Shown: positions 1 to 7,798 of the stretch, one piece after another | Layout: every line of letters starts with the position of its first letter | Position numbering within the stretch: position 1 is the first letter of the stretch | Notes under the pieces: generated by a model | What the model was told of the DNA's origin: nothing | Databases searched by the model: none | The model's input: only the letters and a program-made list of their open reading frames with translations | Assembly (NCBI GenBank): GCA_050697155.1 | Contig: JBOGZD010000051.1 | Span: 1-19,907, forward strand | Origin: JBOGZD01 sp050697155 | GTDB taxonomy: Bacteria; Actinomycetota; Thermoleophilia; Solirubrobacterales; 70-9 | Reading direction: 5' to 3' | DNA length: 19,907 nt | Made by a program: the position numbers and the translations under genes

Positions 1-587
1 CCCCCCGAGCGCGGCTGCTTGCGCGCCGGGGCGCTCGCGGGGGCCGGCTTCGGCGCCGATGGGGTCGGCTCGCGGGCGCCCTCGCGGGGGCGCTGTCGCG
101 GGCGGCCGCGGGCGGCCTCGGGCCGGCGCTCGGGTGGCGCCGCCCGGCGGACCGGCGTCTCGCAGTAGGGGCAGATCGACCAACGGGGGTCGATCGGCTT
201 GCCGCACGACTCACAGGGGTCCTTGATCCGCGCGCGGCAGCTCGGGCAGCGCAGGTAGGTGCGCTCGACCGGGTGACCGCAGTTCGGACACGACTGCTCC
301 TCGAGCTGGCGCACGCGCAGCTCCGAGGCGCGGGTCTCGAGCTCGCGCTCGTGGCGGTCGGCGAGGAACTCCGGCGGGCGCAGGATCGAGTAGACGACGG
401 TGCCCACGTAGGGGAACAGCGAAGCGGCGGTCGCGCATGCGATCAGGAACGAGTCCTCGATCCGGCGGCGGGCGTCGAAGTAGGTCCATGCGATCAGCGC
501 CAGCCAGAGGACGACCAGGAACAGGATCAGCAGGTTGACCGTCAGGTTGAGCGCGTCGTTTTCGATGCCGAAGATGGCGGCGGGCAT
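1..587 (-). CDS. Membrane-anchored double zinc-ribbon protein, C-terminus cut by window edge
   Basis: The frame opens with ATG at 587-585 and stays open to the left edge (195 codons seen, no stop). Residues ~13-34 form a strong hydrophobic helix and ~46-68 a second, weaker one, so the N-terminus is probably membrane embedded. A charged helix (~75-98) follows. Then come four CxxC knuckles at C100/C103, C114/C117, C125/C128 and C139/C142, enough for two stacked zinc ribbons. The visible tail (from ~147) is Pro/Ala/Arg-rich and looks disordered. Double zinc-ribbon proteins of this kind are common in Actinobacteria, but the function is unknown; a scaffolding or nucleic-acid/protein-binding role at the membrane is only inference. 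It lies downstream of valS-folC and the 39-aa membrane protein in the same direction, after a 74-bp gap. No clear Shine-Dalgarno sequence precedes the ATG. Confidence 0.8.
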   Translation of the reverse strand, partial: MPAAIFGIENDALNLTVNLLILFLVVLWLALIAWTYFDARRRIEDSFLIACATAASLFPYVGTVVYSILRPPEFLADRHERELETRASELRVRQLEEQSCPNCGHPVERTYLRCPSCRARIKDPCESCGKPIDPRWSICPYCETPVRRAAPPERRPEAARGRPRQRPREGAREPTPSAPKPAPASAPARKQPRSG

Positions 588-661
588 GGGGATCGAGCAG
601 TGTATTCGCTAAGTGTGGCCCGATACCTCGCTTACGGATGCGAGGCGCAAGCGGTCCATCG

Positions 662-781
662 CTAGAGGAACAGCCTCCCGAACAGGTAGCCGAGGCCGAA
701 GAAGACCAGGATCACGACGGCGACGATCGCCGCCACCAGTCCCATCATGTGGAGGAGCTCCGAGCGCGCCTCTCTGTCCAT
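662..781 (-). CDS. Small single-pass membrane protein (39 aa), hypothetical
   Basis: This is a 39-codon frame with its own ATG at 781-779, preceded by a good ribosome-binding site (AAGGGAGA, ending about 4 bases before the ATG). The first ~12 residues are charged (MDREARSELLHMM). A continuous hydrophobic stretch (~14-33) with no charges makes one transmembrane helix, and a single Arg sits near the C-terminus (GRLFL). It starts 38 bp after the folC stop and is probably translated from the valS-folC transcript. I do not recognise the family and assign no function. The separate start, strong SD and clean hydrophobic profile argue against chance, although it is short. Confidence 0.6.
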   Translation of the reverse strand: MDREARSELLHMMGLVAAIVAVVILVFFGLGYLFGRLFL

Positions 782-819
782 CGCGTCTCCCTTGCCCCCG
801 AAAAGTTCCTTCGCGGCTC

Positions 820-2103
820 CTAATCGGAGCCCGCGTACCGCAGAAGGTAGTGCGAACCGCAGATCAGCGCCACCCCGCCACGCTCGGCCGCGAGCGCCCG
901 TGAGCGGGCGACCGCGGCGGCGGGCTCGGCCTCGACGATCGCCTCGACGTCGGCGGCGCCGGCCGCGCGGGCGAGTGTCTCGGCGGGAAGCGACCGGGTA
1001 CCGGGGCGACCGGCGCGCTCGAGTCGCTCGGCGGGGACCTCGGTCGCAACCAGCGCGTTGAGCGCCGGCGCGAGCCCGGCGACGAAGCCGCGCTCGTCCT
1101 TGTCGGCGAGCACGGCGGCGCAGGCGATCACCGGCCGCCCATCGGCCAGCACCGGCAGCGCCTCGGCCAGGGCCTCGGCGCCGGCGGGGTTGTGAGCGGC
1201 GTCGAGGACCATCGGGGGGTCGGTGTCGAGCACCTCTGCGCGGCCGTGGAGCTCGAGCTCTCCGGCGACCTCGGCGACCCGCTCGAGGTCGAGCTCGCCT
1301 ACGACGATGTCCGTGCAGGCGAGCGCGACTGCGAAGTTGCGCCGCGCGTAGGGCGCCCCGCTGCGCAGCTCGACCGCGTCGGCGAGGTCGCGGATCTTGA
1401 TCAGCCCGGCGTTGCGCTCGGCGGCCACCCGCTCGGCCACCGCCATCGACTCGTCCGAGAGCCGACCGACGACCAGGGTCGAGTGGTCGCGAAGCACGGC
1501 GAGCTTCTCGCCCGCGATCTCGTCCTCGGTCTCGCCGAGCCACTGGGTGTGCTCGAGCCCGACCGAGGTCAGCGCCGTCACCCGCGAGGGGAGCACGTTG
1601 GTGGCGTCGAGTCGCCCGCCGAGACCGGCCTCGATCACCGCCACCTCGACCCCCGCCGCGGCGAGGGCGACGAAGGCCGTCGCGGTCGCCGCCTCGAACT
1701 GGGTTACCCGGTCGGCCGCGTCCTCGAGCGTGCGGTCGACCGCCTCGACCGCCTGCGAGACCCGCTCGACGGCGGCGGCGAACTCGGCCGGCGGCACCTC
1801 GGCGCCGCCGATCCGGATCCGCTCCGACCAGCGCTCGTCGTGGGGCGACAGGTAGGCGCCGGCACGAAGACCGTGCGCCTCGAGCAGCGCCGCGGTCGCC
1901 TCGGTCACCGACGACTTGCCGTTGGTGCCGACAACGTGGACCGACGCGAATCTGTGCTGGGGCATGCCCAGCGCGGAGACCAGCTTGCGGATCCGCTCGA
2001 GCCCGAACTTCCATCCCAGCGGGGCGAGCGAGTGCAGGTACTCCTCGCCCCGCTCGGCCGACCACTCGGCGGTGCTCGCGGCGACGGGGCCTGCGGGAGC
2101 CAT
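820..2103 (-). CDS. folC: Folylpolyglutamate synthase / dihydrofolate synthase
   Basis: A Mur-ligase-type ATP-dependent enzyme that adds glutamate to (dihydro)folates, and in bifunctional members makes dihydrofolate from dihydropteroate. The 427-residue length is normal for the family. The P-loop GTNGKSS lies at residues 59-65, followed by the substrate loop LSPHDERWSERIRIGG. The central domain contains VAVIEAGLGGRLDATN, and the C-terminal domain has the typical DAAHNPAGAEAL segment and ends GSHYLLRYAG. The ATG directly follows the valS stop codon (TGA then ATG, no gap), so folC is probably translated by ribosomes finishing valS. The folC-valS pairing is a common bacterial arrangement. Whether it also has dihydrofolate synthase activity cannot be decided from sequence alone. 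Confidence 0.95.
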   Translation of the reverse strand: MAPAGPVAASTAEWSAERGEEYLHSLAPLGWKFGLERIRKLVSALGMPQHRFASVHVVGTNGKSSVTEATAALLEAHGLRAGAYLSPHDERWSERIRIGGAEVPPAEFAAAVERVSQAVEAVDRTLEDAADRVTQFEAATATAFVALAAAGVEVAVIEAGLGGRLDATNVLPSRVTALTSVGLEHTQWLGETEDEIAGEKLAVLRDHSTLVVGRLSDESMAVAERVAAERNAGLIKIRDLADAVELRSGAPYARRNFAVALACTDIVVGELDLERVAEVAGELELHGRAEVLDTDPPMVLDAAHNPAGAEALAEALPVLADGRPVIACAAVLADKDERGFVAGLAPALNALVATEVPAERLERAGRPGTRSLPAETLARAAGAADVEAIVEAEPAAAVARSRALAAERGGVALICGSHYLLRYAGSD

Positions 2104-4719
2104 TCAGCTCAGCTCCTCGAGCTCGGCCCGGTAGCCGGTGAGCTTCTCGCGCTCGGCGTCGACGACGTCCTGGGGAGCTTTGGCGACGAAGCCGTCGTTG
2201 GCGAGCTTGCGCTCGGCCCGGTCGACCTCGGCGCGCAGCCTCTCGCGCCGCTCCTCGATCCGCCGGCGGGCCTCACCGGCGTCGATCTCCTCCGACGCGA
2301 CGATCTCGATCGGGCCGATGCTCGCCAGCGCCTCGCCGCCGTCGCCGTCGAAGTGAAGGCGCGCCAGGCGGGCGACGAGCTCGTGCGGCGGCCCGCCGGC
2401 GATCCGTGCCCGCAGCACGCTCGCCGCCGGCACGCCGACCAGGTCGCGCCAGCGCCGCACGCTGCGGGTGAGGGCGATCGACTCGGCCAGCTCGCGCTCG
2501 GCCTCGGGGTCGAGCAGGGACTCGTCGGCCCGCGGGTAGGCCGAGACCACGAGCTGGCCCCGTTCTCCCGGCAGGTAGCCCCAGAGCTCCTCGGTGACGA
2601 ACGGGAGCATCGGGTGCGCCAGCGCCAGCACCCGCTCGAAGGTCCACAGCAGGTTCGCGGCGACCTCCTCGTCACCGTCGTAGAGGCGCGGCTTGACGAT
2701 CTCCAGGTACCAGTCGCAGAGCTCGGACCAGAAGAAGGCGTAGAAGTCGAGCGCCGCGTGGGCGAAGTCGTAGGAGTCGAGGCTCTCGGTGACCGACGCG
2801 ATCGTGCGCTCGAGGCGCGAGCGGATCCAACGGTCCTCGACCCGGTCGCCGCGCGGCGCCGGCTTGGCCTCGGCGACGTTCAGCAGCACCAGCCGCGAGG
2901 CGTTCCAGAGCTTGTTCGCCAGGTCCCGCCCCTGCTCGACCTTGGCGGCCGAGTATCGGACGTCCTGGGAGGAGGACATCGCCAGCAGGCCGAAGCGCAG
3001 CGCGTCGGCGCCGTGGACCTCGATCTCGTCGAGCGGGTCGATCCCGGTGCCGAGCGACTTCGACATGCGCCGGCCGTCCGGCGCCTGGATGATCGAGGTG
3101 ATGTAGACGTCGTCGAAGGGGACCTCACCGGCGAACTCGATCCCCATCATCACCATCCGCGCCACCCAGAGGAAGAGGATGTCCCGGGCGGTGACCAGCG
3201 CGTCGGTGGGATAGAAGGCGCGCAGCAGCGGCGCCTCGGGGTCGGGCCAGCCGAGGGTCGCAAACGGCCACAGCGCGGACGAGAACCAGGTGTCGAGCAC
3301 GTCCTCGTCCTGGCGCAGCGACTCGGGGTCGATCCCGCGCGCCGCCGCCGCCTCGCGCGCGAGCTCCGCCGACTCGGCGACGACCTGCTCGCCCTCGGGC
3401 CCATACCAGACCGGGATCCGATGGCCCCACCAGAGCTGGCGCGAGACGCACCAGGGGCGGATGCTTCGCATCCACTCCAGGTAGACGCGCTTGTGCTGCT
3501 CGGGGGTGATCCGGACCCGGTCCCGCTCGACCACCTCGATCGCGGGGGCGGCGAGCTCGTCCATGCGGCAGAACCACTGCAGCGAGATCAGCGGCTCGAT
3601 GCGCTCCCCGGAGCGGTGCGAATAGGGAACCGAGTGGGTGTAGGGCTCCTCGGCGCGCAGCCTGCCCTCCTCGCGCAGAGCGACAAGCACCGCCTCGCGC
3701 GCCTCGTCCGCGGCGAGCCCGGCGAACCGCTCGCCGGCCGCCTCGGTCATCCGCCCGTCCTCGCCGATCACCCCGATCTCCTCGAGCCCGTGGGCGCGCC
3801 CGATCTCGAAGTCGTTCGGGTCGTGACCCGGGGTGATCTTGAGCGCCCCGGTGCCGAACTCGGGATCGACGTGCTCGTCGGCGATGATCGGCAGGCGCCG
3901 GCCGACCAGCGGCAGCAGGCAATTGCGCCCGATCTGCGCCCGGTGGCGCTCGTCGCCGGGGTTCACGGCGACCGCGGTATCGGCGAGCATCGTCTCCGGG
4001 CGCACCGTCGCCACCGTCAGCACCTCGTCGGAATCCTCGAGCGGGTAGTCGATCGAGTACAGCGCGTCGGTCACCTCGCGGTTCTCGACCTCGAGCTCGG
4101 AGATCACCGACCGCGAGCCGACGTCCCAGTTGACCATGTAGTGGTCGCGGTAGATGTAGCCGCGCTCGTGCAGGGTGACGAAGACCCGGTAGACGGCGCG
4201 CACGTAGGCCTCGTCGAGAGTGAAGCGCTCGCGCGAGTAGTCGCATGACGCGCCGAGCCTTTTGAGCTGCTCGACGATCTGCGAGCCGTACTCCTCCTTC
4301 CAGGCCCAGGCGCGGTCGAGAAAGGCCTCGCGGCCGAGCTCCCGCCGCGACGTCCCCTCGGCCCGCAGCTCCCGCTCGAGCACCGCGTGCACGGCGATGC
4401 TGGCGTGGTCGGTGCCGAGCACCCAAAGGGTGTTGCGCCCCCGCATCCGGTGGAGGCGGATGAGCACGTCCTGGAGCGAGCTGTTGAGGGCGTGACCCAT
4501 GTGCAGCTCGCCGGTCACGTTCGGAGGCGGGATCGCGATCGAGTAGTTCTCCTCCGGCGTTCCCTCCACCGCCGGCTCGAACGCGCCGCTCTCGAGCCAG
4601 TCCGCGAGCACGCGGCGCTCGACCTCCGCCGGTTCCCAGCGGGTGGTCGCCTCGAGCTTCGCGCGCCGCTCCGCGTCCATCGGAGCGGCGAGTTTAGTTG
4701 CGGGCGCGCGGCCCGCCAT
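2104..4719 (-). CDS. valS: Valyl-tRNA synthetase
   Basis: A class I aminoacyl-tRNA synthetase charging tRNA-Val. The 871-residue frame has the complete domain order: the Rossmann signature HMGH at 73-76 inside PPPNVTGELHMGHAL; an editing (CP1) domain with ATVRPETMLADTAVAVNP; WWGHRIPVWY; the KMSKS loop as RMSKS (~residue 553); an anticodon-binding helical domain; and the C-terminal charged coiled-coil arm typical of ValRS. The start is uncertain. ATG 4719 gives 13 extra residues (MAGRAPATKLAAP) that ValRS does not need; ATG 4680 gives MDAERRAKLE and looks more natural. The segment between the two ATGs lies largely in one copy of a direct repeat, and ATG 4680 sits in a hairpin loop. Neither ATG has an obvious Shine-Dalgarno sequence, so a leaderless or structured start is possible. 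Confidence 0.96.
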   Translation of the reverse strand: MAGRAPATKLAAPMDAERRAKLEATTRWEPAEVERRVLADWLESGAFEPAVEGTPEENYSIAIPPPNVTGELHMGHALNSSLQDVLIRLHRMRGRNTLWVLGTDHASIAVHAVLERELRAEGTSRRELGREAFLDRAWAWKEEYGSQIVEQLKRLGASCDYSRERFTLDEAYVRAVYRVFVTLHERGYIYRDHYMVNWDVGSRSVISELEVENREVTDALYSIDYPLEDSDEVLTVATVRPETMLADTAVAVNPGDERHRAQIGRNCLLPLVGRRLPIIADEHVDPEFGTGALKITPGHDPNDFEIGRAHGLEEIGVIGEDGRMTEAAGERFAGLAADEAREAVLVALREEGRLRAEEPYTHSVPYSHRSGERIEPLISLQWFCRMDELAAPAIEVVERDRVRITPEQHKRVYLEWMRSIRPWCVSRQLWWGHRIPVWYGPEGEQVVAESAELAREAAAARGIDPESLRQDEDVLDTWFSSALWPFATLGWPDPEAPLLRAFYPTDALVTARDILFLWVARMVMMGIEFAGEVPFDDVYITSIIQAPDGRRMSKSLGTGIDPLDEIEVHGADALRFGLLAMSSSQDVRYSAAKVEQGRDLANKLWNASRLVLLNVAEAKPAPRGDRVEDRWIRSRLERTIASVTESLDSYDFAHAALDFYAFFWSELCDWYLEIVKPRLYDGDEEVAANLLWTFERVLALAHPMLPFVTEELWGYLPGERGQLVVSAYPRADESLLDPEAERELAESIALTRSVRRWRDLVGVPAASVLRARIAGGPPHELVARLARLHFDGDGGEALASIGPIEIVASEEIDAGEARRRIEERRERLRAEVDRAERKLANDGFVAKAPQDVVDAEREKLTGYRAELEELS
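4661..4702. repeat. Hairpin-containing direct repeat, copy 1 (over the valS start)
   Basis: A 42-bp segment matches 5248-5288 with one mismatch and one single-base gap. It contains a perfect 10-bp inverted repeat, CGCCGCTCCG (4664-4673) and CGGAGCGGCG (4681-4690), with a 7-base loop. On the minus strand the loop holds the internal valS ATG (4680-4678). The AGTTTAGTT tail at 4691-4699 is shared by both copies. Confidence 0.8.
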
Positions 4720-4806
4720 CGGGGTCCGGCGACACGGCGGGCTCGGTTCGTGCTAAATGATCGCCACCTGAATCGGCAAACGGCGGGGGGAGTCGGAGGC
4801 TCCTAG
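4720..4806. promoter_or_regulatory. Divergent intergenic region, valS / secreted protein gene
   Basis: This 87-bp gap separates two divergently transcribed genes, so both 5' signals should lie here. The plus-strand gene has a clear ribosome-binding site (GGAGTCGGAGG, ending 7 bases before TTG 4807). An A/T-richer patch, GTGCTAAATGATC (4751-4763), is the only plausible -10-like area, but no convincing -35 partner is present on either strand. The promoter assignment is inference from position only. Confidence 0.35.
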
Positions 4807-5247
4807 TTGAGAAGGCTGACCTTGTGCGGGACGGTGGCGCTGGCGCTATGCCTGGCGCTGCCCGGGGCGGCGGATGCAACCAAGATCAAGCACCGGGGGA
4901 CGCTCGTGGGCGTGCCCTCTGCGACGGTCAAGTTCGCCGTCAAGAAGAAGCGTGGCGACCTGAAGCGGATTACCAAGCTGAGATTCGACGACGTGCCGGT
5001 CACCTGCGCCGACGGGTCCGTCGGCGTCGTCTTCGGCGAGCTGCGGAGCTTCGGCCTGAGCGGCAAGCGGTTCACCCGCAAGGGCCGGATCCAGGGAATC
5101 GGCATCCAGGACGGCCGCCTGCGCGTGGCGGGCAAGCTGCGCCGCGGCGGCAAGGTCGCAAAGGGCAAGGTGCGCGTCGCGTTCAAGTCGTCGAGCGGGG
5201 TCGGCTGCGGCACCGACAACCGCGCCTGGAAGACGCGCAAGAAGTGA
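4807..5247 (+). CDS. Secreted two-cysteine basic protein, hypothetical
   Basis: The 146-residue frame starts at TTG 4807, directly after an in-frame TAG and 7 bases after the SD GGAGTCGGAGG, which fixes the start. Residues 1-24 form a Sec signal peptide (MRR, a hydrophobic core, LPGAADA) with likely cleavage after Ala24. The mature part is rich in Lys, Arg, Gly and Val in a pattern suggesting a small beta-sandwich, with two cysteines (C67 in PVTCADG, C134 in GVGCGTD) that could form a disulfide. It is clearly related to the protein at 16216-16647: both have an ATK.xxRGxxxGxP opening, a C-D-G motif at the same position (C67 versus C66), a GRF/GRI segment and a final Cys (C134 versus C132). No function is known to me. 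It lies alone on the plus strand between two direct repeats and ends at a terminator-like hairpin. Confidence 0.8.
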   Translation: MRRLTLCGTVALALCLALPGAADATKIKHRGTLVGVPSATVKFAVKKKRGDLKRITKLRFDDVPVTCADGSVGVVFGELRSFGLSGKRFTRKGRIQGIGIQDGRLRVAGKLRRGGKVAKGKVRVAFKSSSGVGCGTDNRAWKTRKK

Positions 5248-5288
5248 GCGCGCCGCTCCGCGCCATCGGAGCGGCGAGTTTAGTTACG
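5248..5288. repeat. Hairpin-containing direct repeat, copy 2
   Basis: Second copy of the 4661-4702 sequence. It begins immediately after the stop codon of the secreted-protein gene and ends across the TAA stop (5286-5284) of the formyltransferase-fold gene. It lacks one base in the loop relative to copy 1 and has A instead of G near its end. Confidence 0.8.
5251..5285 (+). terminator. Likely bidirectional terminator between convergent genes
   Basis: A perfect 10-bp stem (CGCCGCTCCG 5251-5260; CGGAGCGGCG 5267-5276) with a 6-base loop is followed on the plus strand by AGTTTAGTT, an imperfect U-rich tail. It lies 4 bp after the plus-strand stop and between two convergent genes, the expected place for a shared terminator. 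The tail is weak for an intrinsic terminator, so efficiency is uncertain. Confidence 0.6.
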
Positions 5289-5985
5289 CGTCTGCGGATC
5301 TCCGGCGCAGAAGCCGGCGGAGGATGCGGCCTCCGCCGTCCGGCCCGACGGGTGCCAGCATCCTGCCGTCGGCAGTGCGAAAGGCGAGCGGTCGATCCGA
5401 CCCCGCCGGCTCGAGGCGAGTGACAGGACGAGGCTCGCCGCCGATAGTGATGTACACGAGGCCGAACGAGCGCACGCGGCGCTGGAGCTCCTGCGCGCTG
5501 AGCCGCTCGGGATGCTCGATCCCGGTCGTTTCCTCGAGATCTCGCAGAGAGAAGTAGCTGTACCCCGTGCGCGGCTCGCCGAAGTACATCGAGAACGAGG
5601 TCGCCATCACGCCCTTGTAGTCAGGCAGCAGGCTGTTGTGGAAGTTGATCGCCTGCTCGAACGTGTCGAGCAGCGGGCGCCGAAAGATGCGAAGCGCGAA
5701 GTAGGAGAGCGCGACGTCGCCCTTGACCTCCTCGGCGAGCATAGTCCGGAACGCCGGGTCGTTGGGGTCGCCCGTCGGCGGGACCAGAACCGGAACGCCA
5801 TGGCGCCGTGCCTCGCGGAAGAGGTCGATTGAATGGTCGCGCCGTCGAGACCGGAAATCGTCGGGTCGGGAGGTGACGAACGCTCCGACCTCGACGCCGT
5901 TCCCGTCGCGCGCCAGCCGAAGTGTCGCCTCGATGAGCCCCGCCGTGACCGGGGCGTTGACGTCGGTGAAAATGACCAGCTTCAC
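5284..5985 (-). CDS. Formyltransferase-fold (GART/Fmt-like) protein, short form
   Basis: A 233-residue protein starting at GTG 5985 (MKLVIFTDVNAP). The N-terminal Rossmann-like half ends in the family signature INFHNSLLPDYKG, with the catalytic-type Asn114, His116 and Ser118. This resembles the hydroxymethyl-/formyl-transferase domain of methionyl-tRNA formyltransferase, PurN and sugar N-formyltransferases. It is much shorter than Fmt (~310 aa) and lacks Fmt's C-terminal domain. The usual DxGxI catalytic aspartate is not recognisable: the matching stretch reads RDLEETTGIEH. The C-terminus is Arg-rich. It could act on a sugar or other small amine, or have lost activity. It lies 36 bp downstream of clpX in the same direction, but nothing ties it to proteolysis. 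Confidence 0.72.
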   Translation of the reverse strand: MKLVIFTDVNAPVTAGLIEATLRLARDGNGVEVGAFVTSRPDDFRSRRRDHSIDLFREARRHGVPVLVPPTGDPNDPAFRTMLAEEVKGDVALSYFALRIFRRPLLDTFEQAINFHNSLLPDYKGVMATSFSMYFGEPRTGYSYFSLRDLEETTGIEHPERLSAQELQRRVRSFGLVYITIGGEPRPVTRLEPAGSDRPLAFRTADGRMLAPVGPDGGGRILRRLLRRRSADA

Positions 5986-5990
5986 CGAGA

Positions 5991-6004
5991 CCCGCCTAGG
6001 CGGG
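5991..6004. promoter_or_regulatory. 14-bp perfect palindrome between clpX and the formyltransferase gene
   Basis: CCCGCCTAGGCGGG is a perfect palindrome in the 36-bp gap after the clpX stop and just before the GTG of the next gene. It could fold as a hairpin in the clpX 3' end, masking the next gene's start, or be a protein-binding site. No U-rich tract follows, so it is not a standard terminator. Confidence 0.4.
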
Positions 6005-6021
6005 GGCTGACGCCCGGGAGC

Positions 6022-7311
<1,290 letters not shown>

Positions 7312-7346
7312 AGCGTCAGGCCTCCAATCGGGTTCGAACGGTTCCC

Positions 7347-7379
7347 GGGCCGCAGTTCAGGTTACGCGAACCGCGGCCC
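7347..7379 (-). promoter_or_regulatory. Hairpin in the clpX leader
   Basis: GGGCCGC (7347-7353) pairs with GCGGCCC (7373-7379). Inside that, after one mismatch, GTTC (7355-7358) pairs with GAAC (7368-7371), leaving a 9-base loop. It lies 35 bp upstream of the clpX TTG. On the minus strand no U-run follows, so it is more likely a leader structure or operator than a terminator. Confidence 0.45.
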
Positions 7380-7560
7380 CGGCTCGGACGCCTACCAGTT
7401 ACTCGGCAGCCGGCCCCGTCCCTTCAAGCGGCGTCTCGGTTGCACGGCTCGGGCCATGGCTCCGAGAGCCTCGGCCGCGCCGGGGCGCCGGGCGCTTGGT
7501 AGATGCACGTAGGGGGGCAGGCGATATCGGGGCCTCGGCCTGCGCGCTCGTCCGCGGGCG

Positions 7561-7603
7561 GATTGGCGCTTTAGTCGCGCATAGCGAGAAGAAGGCGCCA
7601 ATC
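7561..7603. promoter_or_regulatory. Inverted repeat downstream of clpP
   Basis: GATTGGCGC (7561-7569) and GCGCCAATC (7595-7603) form a perfect 9-bp stem around a 25-base interior. A second small stem (TCGC / GCGA, 7575-7587) nests inside. It lies about 195 bp past the clpP stop. It may be part of the clpP transcript's 3' end or a binding site; its role is unknown. Confidence 0.35.
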
Positions 7604-7798
7604 GCGGGCCCGTGCGGCCGAATCACCGGCGGTTGGGGGAAAGTGGTCGCTATTCGACCAAGATCTCCCAAACGCCTCGGATGGAGCGCGAGCGCCACGC
7701 ACTCCGACCCCGACCCACTCCCCCTACGTGCCCTAACAACGGACGCCGGCGTTGCGGAGGGCAACAGACTCACGCCGCAACACGGCGCAGTGAACGGC

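Larger units (their letters stand above)
7312..7798. other. 487-bp gene-free region between clpP and clpX
   Basis: No frame here looks protein-coding: the possible frames are Arg/Pro/Ser-rich with no recognisable motif and no good ribosome-binding site. I see no tRNA, tmRNA or SRP RNA signature. The region holds several inverted repeats, listed separately at 7347-7379 and 7561-7603. There is also a 7-bp pair near 7748-7778 (GTTGCGG / CCGCAAC, read on the minus strand), a palindrome GTTCGAAC at 7332-7339 and a bulged pair near 7447-7474 (GGCTCGG / CCGAGAGCC). It must carry the 3' end of the tig-clpP transcript and the leader and/or promoter of clpX. No CIRCE (TTAGCACTC) element was found. Confidence 0.6.

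Noticed and set aside
662..2065. A 467-codon minus-strand frame over folC
   Set aside because: Most of it is an out-of-frame reading of folC made of Arg/Gly/Ala. Only its last 39 codons, with their own ATG and SD, are supported as a gene.
1192..4248. A 1018-codon plus-strand open frame opposite folC and valS
   Set aside because: It is the antisense shadow of two certain genes in GC-rich DNA. Its product is Arg/Leu/Gly/Asp-rich with no domain, and both real genes on the other strand have full motif sets.
7328..7350. tRNA T-loop-like TTCGAA in the clpX leader
   Set aside because: The flanking bases do not pair as a T-stem on either strand, and no acceptor or anticodon arm could be placed.
7399..7773. 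A 124-codon minus-strand frame in the clpP-clpX gap
   Set aside because: Arg/Pro/Ser-rich, low complexity, no SD and no motif; it crosses the inverted repeats. Treated as non-coding.
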